Assembly: GCA_910587835.1 (NCBI GenBank)
Contig: CAJUNQ010000015.1
Coordinates: 59,871 to 123,870 of the forward strand
Source: an uncultured Oscillospiraceae bacterium
GTDB lineage: Bacteria; Bacillota; Clostridia; Oscillospirales; Acutalibacteraceae
Reading direction: 5' to 3'
Length of the DNA: 64,000 bases
Below, one piece after another: positions 36,117 to 44,123 of this stretch. The position numbers and the translations under genes were made by a program. The notes under the pieces are model-generated. The model did not search any database, was not told the DNA's origin, and was given only the letters and a program-made list of their open reading frames with translations. Position 1 is the stretch's first letter. Each line of letters begins with the position of its first letter.

Positions 36117-37093
36117 ACCGAGAACAAAACCCCACCGTGTACCTGGTGATCCCCTGCTATAACGAGGAGGAGGTGCTGCCTGAGACTGTCGGCCGCTTGA
36201 CCCAAAAGCTGGACGCCATGCGCGCTGCCGGCCTTGCCAACGAGCACAGCCGTATGCTGCTGGTGGACGACGGCAGCAAGGACAGAACCTGGGAGCTGAT
36301 TGCCCGCCTGAACAGCGAGAACCCCTATGTGGAGGGGGTAAAGCTGGCCCACAACCGGGGCCACCAGAACGCCCTGCTCTGCGGCCTGATGACCGCCATG
36401 CCTCTGTGCGACTGCGCCATCAGCCTGGACGCGGACCTGCAGGACGATGTGGACGCTCTGGACCAGTTTGTCCAGAAATATAAAGAGGGCTGCGACGTGG
36501 TGTATGGAGTGCGCAACAAACGGGAGACAGACACCTGGTTCAAGCGCACCACTGCCGAGGGCTTCTATAAGGTGATGAAGCTTTTGGGGGTAGACGTGGT
36601 GTTTAACCACGCCGACTACCGGCTGATGAGCCGCCGGGCTCTGGAGGGCCTCGCGGAGTATAAGGAGGTCAACCTGTTTTTGCGGGGCATGGTGCCCCTC
36701 ATCGGCTACCGCAGCGACTATGTGTACTACGACCGGCACGAGCGTTTTGCGGGAGAGTCCAAGTACCCCCTGAAAAAGATGATCTCCTTTGCCCTGGACG
36801 GCATCAGCAGCTTCAGCGTAAAGCCTTTGAAGCTCATCTCCAACTTTGGCATTCTGGTGTCGGTGCTCAGCGTGGTGGGGCTGCTGTATGCGCTTGTCTC
36901 CTACTTCATGGGGCTGACGGTGTCCGGGTGGACGGCGATTGTGTGCTCGATCTGGCTGCTGGGTGGGCTGCAGATGCTGTGCCTGGGTGTTGTGGGGGGC
37001 TATATTGGGAAGATATACAGCGAGGTCAAGGCGCGGCCGCGGTATCGGGTGGAGGCGTTTTTGAAGAACGGCGGCAAAGAAGAGGACAAATAG
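36113..37093 (+). CDS. GtrB-like polyprenyl-phosphate glycosyltransferase
   Basis: The 326-residue family 2 glycosyltransferase has an N-terminal GT-A domain (VYLVIPCYNEEEVLPETV; LLVDDGSKDRTW; ISLDADLQDD as the DXD-type site). It ends in two membrane helices (about 235-310), as in GtrB/DPM1-like enzymes that load a sugar on undecaprenyl phosphate. It is translationally coupled to yfhO. In Bacillus and Listeria the same pairing (YfhO with a GtrB-like protein) modifies lipoteichoic acid with sugars, so the pair probably makes and uses a lipid-linked sugar. The 37094-37415 gap has a small hairpin but no gene. Confidence 0.88.
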   Translation: MNREQNPTVYLVIPCYNEEEVLPETVGRLTQKLDAMRAAGLANEHSRMLLVDDGSKDRTWELIARLNSENPYVEGVKLAHNRGHQNALLCGLMTAMPLCDCAISLDADLQDDVDALDQFVQKYKEGCDVVYGVRNKRETDTWFKRTTAEGFYKVMKLLGVDVVFNHADYRLMSRRALEGLAEYKEVNLFLRGMVPLIGYRSDYVYYDRHERFAGESKYPLKKMISFALDGISSFSVKPLKLISNFGILVSVLSVVGLLYALVSYFMGLTVSGWTAIVCSIWLLGGLQMLCLGVVGGYIGKIYSEVKARPRYRVEAFLKNGGKEEDK

Positions 37094-37415
37094 CAGCTCA
37101 ATCGCGGGCAAAAAAGCCAAAGCGAAGCACTGCAAACGAGCGCGAATAAAAAGTTTCGTCCACCTTTACAAAGGTGGCAGAGCGCGAGACAGCGTCTCGC
37201 GACCTTGACCTTAAAAAGGCGGCGCAGTAAACAAAGGCGCGAGGTAGTGCTTTGCCTCAAAAATCTCAGTTCAGAACGGGGTAAGGCTGCGCCACCGTAC
37301 TTAAGCGCGGTCGACCAAGGGGAGACCAGCGGCCCTCTCGCTGCCGGAACCCCCAGACAAAACAGCTTGCTGATATACCTGCCAAGAGAAGCCAAACCAA
37401 AAAGCATTCTTGCAA

Positions 37416-37458
37416 AAAAGCGGACCGCCCTATCTCTATAAGGAGATAAGGCGGCCCG
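37416..37458. terminator. Strong hairpin terminator, both strands
   Basis: GCGG, CCGCC and TATCTC pair with GAGATA, GGCGG and CCGC around TATAAG. There is a T-run on the minus side (end of the XRE gene) and a shorter T-run on +. Confidence 0.8.
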
Positions 37459-37460
37459 CT

Positions 37461-37679
37461 CTATTTTTCGCCCTCATCGCTGATCTCAATCAGCTCCTCA
37501 ATGCCGCAGTCCAGCACTGTGCAGATGCGTAGCAGAATGTAGCTGTCATACCGCACCACCTTGTTTTTGTAGTAGTTGTCAACAATGTGGTACTGTATCC
37601 CTGTTCGCTTTGCCAGCTCATAGCGGGTCATGGCCTTCTGTTCCAGCAGCCGGTCCAGGGCAATTCGTATGGTCTTCAT
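37461..37679 (-). CDS. Small XRE-family helix-turn-helix regulator
   Basis: The 72-residue protein is one Cro/C1-type HTH domain (LDRLLEQKAMTRYELAKRTG, then recognition-helix segment IQYHIVDNYYKNKV) with a short acidic tail. The ATG at 37679 has GAGGTG at correct spacing; an upstream GTG is too close. It is divergent from a two-gene membrane operon, with palindromes in the 100-bp shared promoter, so it is likely to regulate both directions. It resembles the YozG/YdaS-size orphan HTH group. Confidence 0.82.
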   Translation of the reverse strand: MKTIRIALDRLLEQKAMTRYELAKRTGIQYHIVDNYYKNKVVRYDSYILLRICTVLDCGIEELIEISDEGEK

Positions 37680-37705
37680 TTTCTTCACCTCTTATTAAAA
37701 ACAAT

Positions 37706-37752
37706 AAAAGGGATATCCCCTCCTTGACAATCTATCTATTTAGATATATACT
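37706..37752 (+). promoter_or_regulatory. Consensus sigma-A promoter with operator-like palindromes
   Basis: TTGACA at 37724-37729, 17 nt and TATACT at 37747-37752 drive the membrane operon. Just upstream is the palindrome GGGATATCCC (about 37709-37719), and ATCTATTTAGAT lies inside the spacer. They are good candidates for binding of the divergent XRE protein. Confidence 0.7.
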
Positions 37753-37781
37753 TAAATAAACATATTGAGAGGAGGGTCGAA

Positions 37782-38048
37782 ATGGAGACGGACGTATCGA
37801 GGCCGTTTTGGGTAAGCAAGAAGCTCTGGGTTTTCGCGGTTTTGTATATTCTCAACGTTATAACAGCCCGTGCTGTTCCGTACTATCAATGGGTAGCGGC
37901 TGGGCAGAAATACGCGGAAACAGCCGAACAGTTGGATAAAGCGCGGCAGAACCTGACTGTTCTGGAGGGTTGGATTGAGGACGCGGGGCAGGAGCTTGCC
38001 CAGGCACAGGACAGGCTGTCGCAGGCAAAGCAAGGAGGATGGACATGA
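37782..38048 (+). CDS. Small membrane-anchored coiled-coil protein
   Basis: The 88-residue protein has one membrane helix (about residues 14-32) followed by a coiled coil rich in Ala, Glu and Gln (EQLDKARQNLTVLEGWIEDA). The C-terminal half would lie outside the cell if the N-terminus is cytosolic. GAGGAGG precedes the ATG. The stop overlaps the next gene by 4 bp. The next protein has the same helix-plus-coiled-coil start, so the two may form a hetero-oligomer. I do not recognise the family. Confidence 0.7.
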   Translation: METDVSRPFWVSKKLWVFAVLYILNVITARAVPYYQWVAAGQKYAETAEQLDKARQNLTVLEGWIEDAGQELAQAQDRLSQAKQGGWT

Positions 38049-38797
38049 AACCAATCAACCTAATGGAACAGAAAAAGAAGTGGTACCACCCGGTCAATAT
38101 TCTTTGGGGCGTTGCAGTGGTTATTCTTTCTTCTTTTATCGTCCGCAATGTGTTCAACATGGCGGCGTACCCGTCGCAGATCAAAGAGGCAGAGGCCCAG
38201 ACCAGCTCGCTGGCGGCTGAGCTGCTAGAGACTCAGTCGCAAATCTCCGACCGGGAAAAGGAGCTGGACCAGCTGACGCTTCAAATCAGTAACTGCCAGG
38301 CGGAAATAGAGGCGCTGCCCACTCCCACGCCAGTTCCCACGCCCAGTCCTACGCCTGCGCCCACTATGAACCCGGAGGAGTATGACGCCACAGTCACCTA
38401 TGAGCAGCTGTTCCGCAATCCCCAGGACTACGCCGGTGGAAAGCTGTGCTTTTTTGGCGAGGTGGGGTATGTGGGAAGCGATGCTTTTGAGGGAGACTAT
38501 TTTTCCCTTTCTATCAACGGAATGTCGGGGACCTCGATCGAGGTTTTTTACGATGGCTCCAGCGGCCGGGTTTTGCGCGGAGACATTGTGAAGGTGTACG
38601 GCAAAGTGGTGAATGCCCACACCAACAGCCCTGGGCTGCGGGCTGAGTGGATTTACTACCCCGACCAGGAGGAGACCATAGACGCTTTTGTAGACGGTGT
38701 CTATGGAGACAACCCCAACAGCGACCAGCTGCGGGAGGGCTTGAAAAGCTGGAGCCAGGGGATAGAAGACCTGCAAAACCAGCTGGCAGGAGGATAA
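38045..38797 (+). CDS. Membrane-anchored coiled-coil protein with C-terminal OB-like domain
   Basis: This 250-residue protein has a basic start, one membrane helix (about 18-38), a coiled coil (45-90) and a Pro/Thr linker (PTPTPVPTPSPTPAPT). A compact extracellular domain (about 115-220) follows. Its pattern (YEQLFRNPQDYAGGKLCFFG, then SGTSIEVFYDG and DIVKVYGKV) suggests an OB-type beta barrel as in tRNA_anti-like proteins. AAGGAGG is too close to the first ATG, so the second ATG (38045) is used. It is coupled to the gene before it. Function is unknown; a terminator follows. Confidence 0.72.
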   Translation: MKPINLMEQKKKWYHPVNILWGVAVVILSSFIVRNVFNMAAYPSQIKEAEAQTSSLAAELLETQSQISDREKELDQLTLQISNCQAEIEALPTPTPVPTPSPTPAPTMNPEEYDATVTYEQLFRNPQDYAGGKLCFFGEVGYVGSDAFEGDYFSLSINGMSGTSIEVFYDGSSGRVLRGDIVKVYGKVVNAHTNSPGLRAEWIYYPDQEETIDAFVDGVYGDNPNSDQLREGLKSWSQGIEDLQNQLAGG

Positions 38798-38827
38798 ACC
38801 CGCTTCTGCGGGAGGCTATGAAATGTG

Positions 38828-38882
38828 AAAAAAAGGAAGCTGCCGGCCAGTGTGTGCGCTGACCGGCGGCTTCCTTTTTTTC
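38828..38882 (+). terminator. Intrinsic terminator
   Basis: GGAAGC-TGCCGGCCAG pairs with CTGACCGGCGGCTTCC, followed by T7, directly after the membrane operon. Confidence 0.9.
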
Positions 38883-39026
38883 AGGGACTTCAAAGAGGGA
38901 TGGAGGCGCTTCAAAACATTTTTTATAGTTTCTATTTATAGCTATTTACTTTTAGCTTAAATTATGGTATAAGTTTATTGATGAAGAAGTAAGAGGTTCC
39001 GGAATATCCCGGGGAAAGGGGGATAT

Positions 39027-39380
39027 ATGTCATACACGCTCTACGACAAGAAGGTCATTGAGATTCTGGCGCTGTCCTTGCTGCTGCAACAGGGCGAGCA
39101 GTATGCCTACAGCATTATGAAGCAGATCAAGGCCCTCAGCGGCGGCGCTGTCTCTGTGGTGAACGGCTCGCTGTATCCGGTTCTCTATAGCCTCAAGGAC
39201 AGGGGCTGCCTGACAGACCGCACCGTGGCTGTGGGCAAAAGCCGGAAGATGAACCGGGTCTACTACAATATGACTCCGGCGGGTGTGGAGTATCTGCAGA
39301 CCCTGCTGGCCGAGCGGGAGCTGATTCAGAGCAGCATAGAGAGGATACGCCAAAGCGCGGCCCAGGGGGTCAAGCCCTAG
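39027..39380 (+). CDS. PadR-family transcriptional regulator
   Basis: The 117-residue regulator is a single winged helix with the PadR pattern: ILALSLLLQQGEQYAYSIM, VVNGSLYPVLYSLKDRGCL and YYNMTPAGVEYLQTL. It would bind DNA as a dimer and is often autoregulated. A possible promoter upstream (TTTACT, 17 nt, TATAAG) ends near 38972. No efflux pump adjoins it, unlike many PadR genes. Its stop codon TAG shares bases with the first bases of the family C repeat at 39379, so the repeat may have supplied the stop. Confidence 0.85.
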   Translation: MSYTLYDKKVIEILALSLLLQQGEQYAYSIMKQIKALSGGAVSVVNGSLYPVLYSLKDRGCLTDRTVAVGKSRKMNRVYYNMTPAGVEYLQTLLAERELIQSSIERIRQSAAQGVKP

Positions 39381-39474
39381 AGTCTGTTTTAAAACCAAAG
39401 GGACACGGCTTTTTGGCTGAAAGATGGATGGCTTCAGAGAAAAGGCCAGCTCCCGAGGTTTTAAAACAGGCTCT
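39379..39474. repeat. Short MITE-like element with family C ends
   Basis: The 96-bp element starts AGAGTCTGTTTTAAAACC and ends with the complement of AGAGCCTGTTTTAAAACC. The interior differs from the 164-bp family C copies, so it is a shortened derivative. It starts within the padR stop codon. Confidence 0.7.
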
Positions 39475-39578
39475 AGCGGCTGTGCCGGGCACAGTAGGGG
39501 GGCTCAGCCAAGCGGCGCCTGTCTCGGGCCCAGAGATGGGCCAAGCAAACCGACTCTGCTATGAAAGGAGTGATCCTG

Positions 39579-39848
39579 TTGACCAAAGAGGAATTGCGTC
39601 AGGCTTTTCAGCTCTGGTGCGGCTGCGCCCCTCTGCCTCCCTCGGCAAAGCTTCCGGCGGTTCCCATTGCCGAGCTGGACGTCTCTGAGAACAGCAGCCA
39701 GCTGGTCAGCCATCTCTATTTTCTCGTTCCGGACGTCTCCTCCGGTTCTCCGCGGTATTTCTTCTTTTTTGAAGAAAACACCTTTGTGAAGGACGCCATG
39801 GGTGATTTGAGCCTCATCCACTCTACCATCCATCCCCTCACAACCTGA
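39579..39848 (+). CDS. Small hypothetical protein
   Basis: The 89-residue cytosolic protein has an N-terminal helix (LTKEELRQAFQLWCGCAP) and a beta-rich remainder ending in a Phe-rich strand (YFFFFEEN). AAAGGAG lies within a possible upstream ATG (39561), so TTG at 39579, 8 nt after the SD, is the likelier start. It is a single gene with its own terminator. I do not recognise the family. Confidence 0.5.
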   Translation: MTKEELRQAFQLWCGCAPLPPSAKLPAVPIAELDVSENSSQLVSHLYFLVPDVSSGSPRYFFFFEENTFVKDAMGDLSLIHSTIHPLTT

Positions 39849-39862
39849 GCCCGCATCCCCTC

Positions 39863-39905
39863 GGAAGGCCGGCCCCCAGCGGGGCTGGCCTTTGCCTCTT
39901 TTTGC
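39863..39905 (+). terminator. Intrinsic terminator
   Basis: AAGGCC-GGCCCC pairs with GGGGCTGGCCTT, followed by a T-rich stretch. The T-rich end is also the target of the family A insertion at 39908. Confidence 0.75.
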
Positions 39906-39907
39906 GG

Positions 39908-40043
39908 GGGAGTGTCCCATTCGCAGATTTTATATAGAGGTCCAGTCTAGGTCTCCGTTCCGGGAACTCCGGATAAATGGGCAATTACAGGGAACTGCCC
40001 CTGTAAATCAGTCCCGTTATAAAATGCGCAAAAGGACACTCCC
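39908..40043. repeat. MITE-like element, family A (copy 2), with 9-bp target duplication
   Basis: The 136-bp element is the same length as the copy at 5032 and differs from it at only a few positions. It begins GGGAGTGTCC and ends GGACACTCCC. The flanks TTTTTGCGG (39899-39907 and 40044-40052) are an exact 9-bp direct repeat. Confidence 0.9.
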
Positions 40044-40059
40044 TTTTTGCGGGTTTTGG

Positions 40060-40088
40060 TTGCGCATACTCCGCGTTTGTGGTATGAT
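40060..40088 (+). promoter_or_regulatory. Sigma-A promoter of the GNAT gene
   Basis: TTGCGC (40060-40065), 17 nt, TATGAT (40083-40088), starting just after the family A element. Confidence 0.7.
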
Positions 40089-40140
40089 GTGTTTTAACCA
40101 GCCCACGGCGTTTTGCCGGAAAAGGAAAGGATGCGATCCC

Positions 40141-40995
40141 ATGACACAGAAGCGGTATGCCAGCCCTGGTGATTTTCTCCGGGACAATGAAAGCTTTTTG
40201 ACGCGGTATGAGATTTCTGCTCAGCTGAACAGAGGCAACGCCCAGGCACACCGGGAGGCATCCTGCTCGCCGGAGCTCCTTTTCGGGCGCTATGAGCAGG
40301 AGGGGCGGACCGTGCTGATCTTTGGCAATACGGCCCCCTGGAACCTTTGTCTGAACGCTCCGGAGGGAATGGAGGCGCTTTCCGCCCAGGCTGCGGCAGA
40401 GCTGGCGGACTGGCTGAAGGAGCAGAGGGTCCCCATTGCCGGGGTATCAGGCCGGGATTGGCTGTGCCAGCGGTTTATGGAGGCCTATGGAGGCCGCTTT
40501 GTCCAGCGCTCGGCCATGGACATTATGATGCTTACCCGGTTGATAGAGCCCCCGGCGGCGCCCGGCGTGGTCCGTCCGGCGGAGGAGAAGGACCTGGAGG
40601 TGCTGGTCCGGTGGGTCTGCGCCTTTTACCAGGAGGCCCTTCATGAGGAGGCGGACCCGGAGACTGTCCGCCAGCGCAACCAGGAGCGGGTGCGAAAGGG
40701 GGAGATCCGGGTATTGGAGAGCCCTCAGGGGGAGCTGCTCTCTATGGCCCACACCTCTCGGGAGACGGAGCGGGGCATCTCTGTCAGCGGGGTGTATACG
40801 CCGCCGGAGCACAGGGGGAAGGGCTGCTGCCAGGCCACCGTGGGCAGCCTTTGCCGGGAGCTGCTGGCTGGAGGCAAGGACTATTGCACCCTGTTTGTGG
40901 ACAGGAGAAATCCCATCTCCAACCGGGTGTACCGGAAGATCGGCTTTGAGGTGTTGGAGGACAGCAGCGAGTACAAGCTGGTGAACGAAGAATAA
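40141..40995 (+). CDS. GNAT-family N-acetyltransferase
   Basis: The 284-residue protein has a variable N-terminal half and a C-terminal GNAT domain. The acetyl-CoA loop is in GVYTPPEHRGKGCCQATVG, followed by the late strand TLFVDRRNPISNRVYRKIGF. Similar two-part proteins act on amino acids or small amines, but the substrate is unknown. The ATG at 40141 is about 55 nt after the promoter. The TAA stop (40993-40995) shares its last base with the start of the family B repeat, so the insertion point is exactly at the gene end. Confidence 0.85.
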   Translation: MTQKRYASPGDFLRDNESFLTRYEISAQLNRGNAQAHREASCSPELLFGRYEQEGRTVLIFGNTAPWNLCLNAPEGMEALSAQAAAELADWLKEQRVPIAGVSGRDWLCQRFMEAYGGRFVQRSAMDIMMLTRLIEPPAAPGVVRPAEEKDLEVLVRWVCAFYQEALHEEADPETVRQRNQERVRKGEIRVLESPQGELLSMAHTSRETERGISVSGVYTPPEHRGKGCCQATVGSLCRELLAGGKDYCTLFVDRRNPISNRVYRKIGFEVLEDSSEYKLVNEE

Positions 40996-41157
40996 GAGCC
41001 TATCCCGAAATGATCCGCACGCATCTTGCTTGCATATTTTTCGTCATATAGCGGCCAAATTTCTTGACAGGCGTCAGCCTGCCTGCAAAATTTTGACGCC
41101 ATCTGACGATCAATCTGACTGCGCAATCTGCCCACGTCTCATTCCGGGATAGGCTCT
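40995..41157. repeat. MITE-like inverted-repeat element, family B (copy 2)
   Basis: The 163-bp element is nearly identical to that at 26816-26978, with the same 19-bp imperfect terminal repeats. It abuts the stop codon of the GNAT gene. No clear target duplication is visible beyond a possible TA/AA dinucleotide. Confidence 0.9.
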
Positions 41158-41179
41158 AAGTTTTTGTGTGGCAGTGTCC

Positions 41180-41280
41180 AGGCCTGCTTGAAAAATCCAT
41201 AACCCGGTCTTTTTGCCCAGAAGAGGCCGCTTTCTGCGTCGAACATTCTCGTGAACTCCTCTTTTTTCAAACAGGCCCTG
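41180..41280. repeat. Shortened MITE-like element, family C (reverse orientation)
   Basis: Ends AGGCCTGCTTGAAAAATC and the complement of AGGGCCTGTTTGAAAAAAG are inverted repeats. The interior (CTTTTTGCCCAGAAG, TTCTGCGTCGAA) matches the family C element at the right edge. About 60 bp of the usual interior are missing. Confidence 0.6.
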
Positions 41281-41436
41281 AGCAGTAAGCGGCGTGTTTG
41301 GGGCTTATGGGCGTTCTGTTTTTGCGCCTTTGGGACTATGTGGCGTCTATCTTCTGCCCTGTGTGCCGGTGTGCCTTTGCATGTTGAAAAGGACCCCTCT
41401 GCTTTGTCCGCAGAGAGGCCCTTCTTCTCTTGTATG

Positions 41437-42198
41437 TCAGCTGGCCAGCAGCAAAATGCCGCTGTCTTCCCCTGTGTCCCCTAAAATGGCGTCCGCGTGG
41501 TGCTGGGTGAGCTTTCCCCTCTCCACCATCAGCTCTACCACCTGCCGCTGGCGTTGCTGGGCCAGGTCCGGGTTCACGTTCAGGTCATATACCGAGGGCG
41601 CGTTGGGGATGCCTGCCAGCAGGGTGCACTCCCAGTCGCTCATGTCTCCGGGCTCCTTGTCAAAATAGGTCCGGCTGGCGTCCCCCACCGAGTAGCAGCC
41701 GCTGCCAAAGTAAATGCTGTTCACATACAGCTCCAGAAGCTCCTCTTTGGAGAAGTCGTTTTCCAGCTTCCACGCCATAAAGACCTCCGCAGCCTTGCGG
41801 GTCAGCTCCTTCTCCTGGGTAAAGTACAGGTTCTTCGCCAGCTGCTGGGTGATGGTGCTGCCTCCCTCCGCAAAGGAGAGGGTGCGCAGGTCATTGAACA
41901 ACGCCCGGCCCAGAGCAGCCAGATCGATTCCGTTGTGGCTGTAGAAACGGTGGTCCTCCGCAGCGACCACCGCGTCCAGATAGGTGTCCGGCAGGTCGGA
42001 AAGAGGGGTAAAGCCCTCCTGGCTCCGAATCTCCCGGGCGGCCTGACTGGTGGGCAGGTTTTCCAGGGCGGCGGTATACAGCCAGTAGCCCCGCAGGGCC
42101 ACCCAGCCGCCTGCCAGCAGGCACAGGGTAAAAAGGGTTAAAAACACATTGCGCACAGCCAGAATAGCAAATCTCTTTTTGCTGACGGTTTTTTTCAC
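41437..42198 (-). CDS. Monofunctional peptidoglycan glycosyltransferase
   Basis: The 253-residue protein has an N-terminal membrane anchor (VFLTLFTLCLLAGGWVAL) and a GT51 transglycosylase domain. The catalytic glutamate is in VAAEDHRFYSHNG, and GGSTITQQLAKNLYF and ELYVNSIYFGSGCYSV complete the family pattern. It polymerises lipid II without a penicillin-binding domain, like MtgA. GTG at 42198 follows AAGGGAG at 8 nt; an upstream ATG pair lacks an SD. It is monocistronic by appearance. Confidence 0.88.
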   Translation of the reverse strand: MKKTVSKKRFAILAVRNVFLTLFTLCLLAGGWVALRGYWLYTAALENLPTSQAAREIRSQEGFTPLSDLPDTYLDAVVAAEDHRFYSHNGIDLAALGRALFNDLRTLSFAEGGSTITQQLAKNLYFTQEKELTRKAAEVFMAWKLENDFSKEELLELYVNSIYFGSGCYSVGDASRTYFDKEPGDMSDWECTLLAGIPNAPSVYDLNVNPDLAQQRQRQVVELMVERGKLTQHHADAILGDTGEDSGILLLAS

Positions 42199-42307
42199 TG
42201 TTATCGCTCCCTTGTTGTTTACTGACATCATGATAACAGCGCTTTCTTACGAACTCCTTACGGGAATTCTTTAGAATCCCTGTCAGGGTCTTACAGTCCT
42301 GTAAGCT

Positions 42308-43321
42308 TCACCGGTTCAGCAGAAACAGCCCTGCCTTTTTGCCTGAGACCAGCAGGTTGTACCGGGCATTTAAGGTCAGCTGGGGCACAGCCTCAGCGGC
42401 AGAAAGAAGCTCATCCTTAGCGGCAGTGAGCACCACGACCCTGCCGCCTGGCTTCAGGGCCCGGGCAAGCTCTTGCAGCAACAGCCGGTAGAATTCCCCC
42501 AGCTCCATGCCCACCTGCTCGTAGAGCCCCCAGGGCGGGTCGGTGATCACCGCGTCCAGGGCCTCGGGCAGGGTTCGGGAGAGGGTAAGGGCATCCCTTT
42601 CCGCTATGTCTACATGGGGACGGTTCCCCAGCTTCTCCCGGGTGACGGCCAGGGGGGCGGGGGCATTGTCGCTGGCATACATGCGGGCAAAGGGGAAACG
42701 CTTGCAGCGCTGCAGAGGGATGGCTCCATAGCCGCAGAAGGGGTCCGCCACCACATCGGTGGGCTTGGGTGCGGTGAGCCAGCACATCATATACGCCAGC
42801 TCTGGGTGGAGCTCGCCCGGGTGCAGCACCTTGTCATAGGCCCGGTGGCGGCTGAGCCGCTGCAGGAACCAGGCCTGCCCGTTGTCCCGCACCAGGGCCC
42901 AGAACTCCTGGTCAGGCAGGCTCCGGTCCAGGCGCAGGCCGGTTCGGGCGGCAATCAGCTTCTCCGCCCCAGTCTTTGCGGCCTTTGACACAGAGACCAG
43001 CTGATTTTTGCAGGAGACCACCAGCCGGAAGGTTCTGGCCTTTCCCCGGCGCTTGGGGGGCCAGTCTATGGAAGCGGCGGGGAGGGCGCGGAGGAATTTT
43101 TCCAGGCCAGCAGGACTGGGGGGCGCGGAGGCGCGGAAAAGGACCCGGAAAATGTTGTGGAAGCAGAACAGGTTCAGGTCGCTGTAGGGCACGGCGGTAG
43201 AAAAGACAAGGGCGCCGGAAAAGCTGCCCTGCAGCGCCAGGTCGGGCAGACGCTGGCGGAGAATGGCAGCGGCCAGCTCCTCGGCGCCGGGGATGAGGGT
43301 GGCGAAGAAGGTGTTTGACAT
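42308..43321 (-). CDS. SAM-dependent RNA methyltransferase (TrmN/Trm14-like)
   Basis: The 337-residue protein has an N-terminal region similar to THUMP-type RNA-binding domains and a C-terminal Rossmann methyltransferase domain. The SAM site is VADPFCGYGAIPL, and the catalytic motif DPPWG in AVITDPPWGLYEQ indicates an N-methyltransferase acting on guanosine or adenine in RNA. The best family match by pattern is tRNA m2G6 methyltransferase. ATG 43321 follows CAGGAGG. The 43352-43610 gap has three imperfect 22-bp repeats (43450-43510) but no gene. Confidence 0.78.
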   Translation of the reverse strand: MSNTFFATLIPGAEELAAAILRQRLPDLALQGSFSGALVFSTAVPYSDLNLFCFHNIFRVLFRASAPPSPAGLEKFLRALPAASIDWPPKRRGKARTFRLVVSCKNQLVSVSKAAKTGAEKLIAARTGLRLDRSLPDQEFWALVRDNGQAWFLQRLSRHRAYDKVLHPGELHPELAYMMCWLTAPKPTDVVADPFCGYGAIPLQRCKRFPFARMYASDNAPAPLAVTREKLGNRPHVDIAERDALTLSRTLPEALDAVITDPPWGLYEQVGMELGEFYRLLLQELARALKPGGRVVVLTAAKDELLSAAEAVPQLTLNARYNLLVSGKKAGLFLLNR

Positions 43322-43610
43322 AGAGGCCTCCTGAGGGGTGATAGGGTCCATAGGCTTGCGTCTTATTTTTTACTGGCGGGACAGTGGAGGGGCCGGTTGG
43401 TTGGGAGGAAATTGCGGGGTTCTCCTACATGGCATGGGTGGCTTTGTGAAGCGAATGTCAAACTTCACGAGGCGAACGTCAGACTTTGCTGAGACAATGT
43501 CAGACTAACGACCCCAAGGCAAGAGCGCCCAGGGGTGTCTGTGACCTTGTCCTCCTTACCGAAGGGAACCGCAAAGACCATTTGAACGCTCTCATTGTCT
43601 GTCCCGGGGC

Positions 43611-43650
43611 TTGATTTTTTTTCTCTGGGGTTATATAATTATATATAACG
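43611..43650 (+). promoter_or_regulatory. Sigma-A promoter with overlapping AT palindrome
   Basis: TTGATT (43611-43616), 17 nt, TATAAT (43634-43639). The near-palindrome GTTATATAATTATATATAAC overlaps the -10 and start site, a suitable place for autoregulation by the metal-sensor downstream. Confidence 0.65.
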
Positions 43651-43676
43651 TGTTTTCGAGAGGAGCTGCAATTTCT

Positions 43677-44042
43677 GTGAAAAAAATTCAGGAATCCGCC
43701 GAAAATTATCTGGAAACCATCCTTATTCTTCAGCAGCGGCGGGGCTATGTGCGCTCTGTGGACATTGCCGCCGAGATGGAATTCAGCAAGCCCAGCGTCA
43801 GCGTGGCCATGAAGCACCTGCGGGAGCGGGGCCACATTACTGTGGACAGGGACGGGCTCATCTCCCTGACCCCCCAGGGGCAGCAAATTGCCGAGGGCGT
43901 TTACGAACGCCACCTGCTGTTCACCCGCTGGCTCACCTCGCTGGGGGTGGACCCGGAGCTGGCCGCAGAGGACGCCTGCCGCATTGAGCATGTGATCAGC
44001 GAGGAGAGCTTCCGGGCTATTCAAAAGCATGTGGACGGATAG
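43677..44042 (+). CDS. DtxR/MntR-family metal-dependent regulator (short form)
   Basis: The 121-residue protein has an N-terminal winged helix (IQESAENYLETILILQ, then VDIAAEMEFSKPSVSVAMKHL) and a dimerisation domain with likely metal ligands (GVYERHLLFTRWL, DACRIEHVISEE). There is no SH3-like third domain, as in MntR. It probably senses manganese or iron. The start is GTG at 43677 after AGAGGAG; the upstream ORF extension is non-conserved in style. The nearest clear metal-type importer is at 1627-4588, far away. Confidence 0.85.
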   Translation: MKKIQESAENYLETILILQQRRGYVRSVDIAAEMEFSKPSVSVAMKHLRERGHITVDRDGLISLTPQGQQIAEGVYERHLLFTRWLTSLGVDPELAAEDACRIEHVISEESFRAIQKHVDG

Positions 44043-44123
44043 CTCTCCCTATTATAGCGCACTGCCGTCCCCTTTGCAACCGGGACGGAGCAAGCATATC
44101 ATCCATTCAGGAGGTCGACGAAA

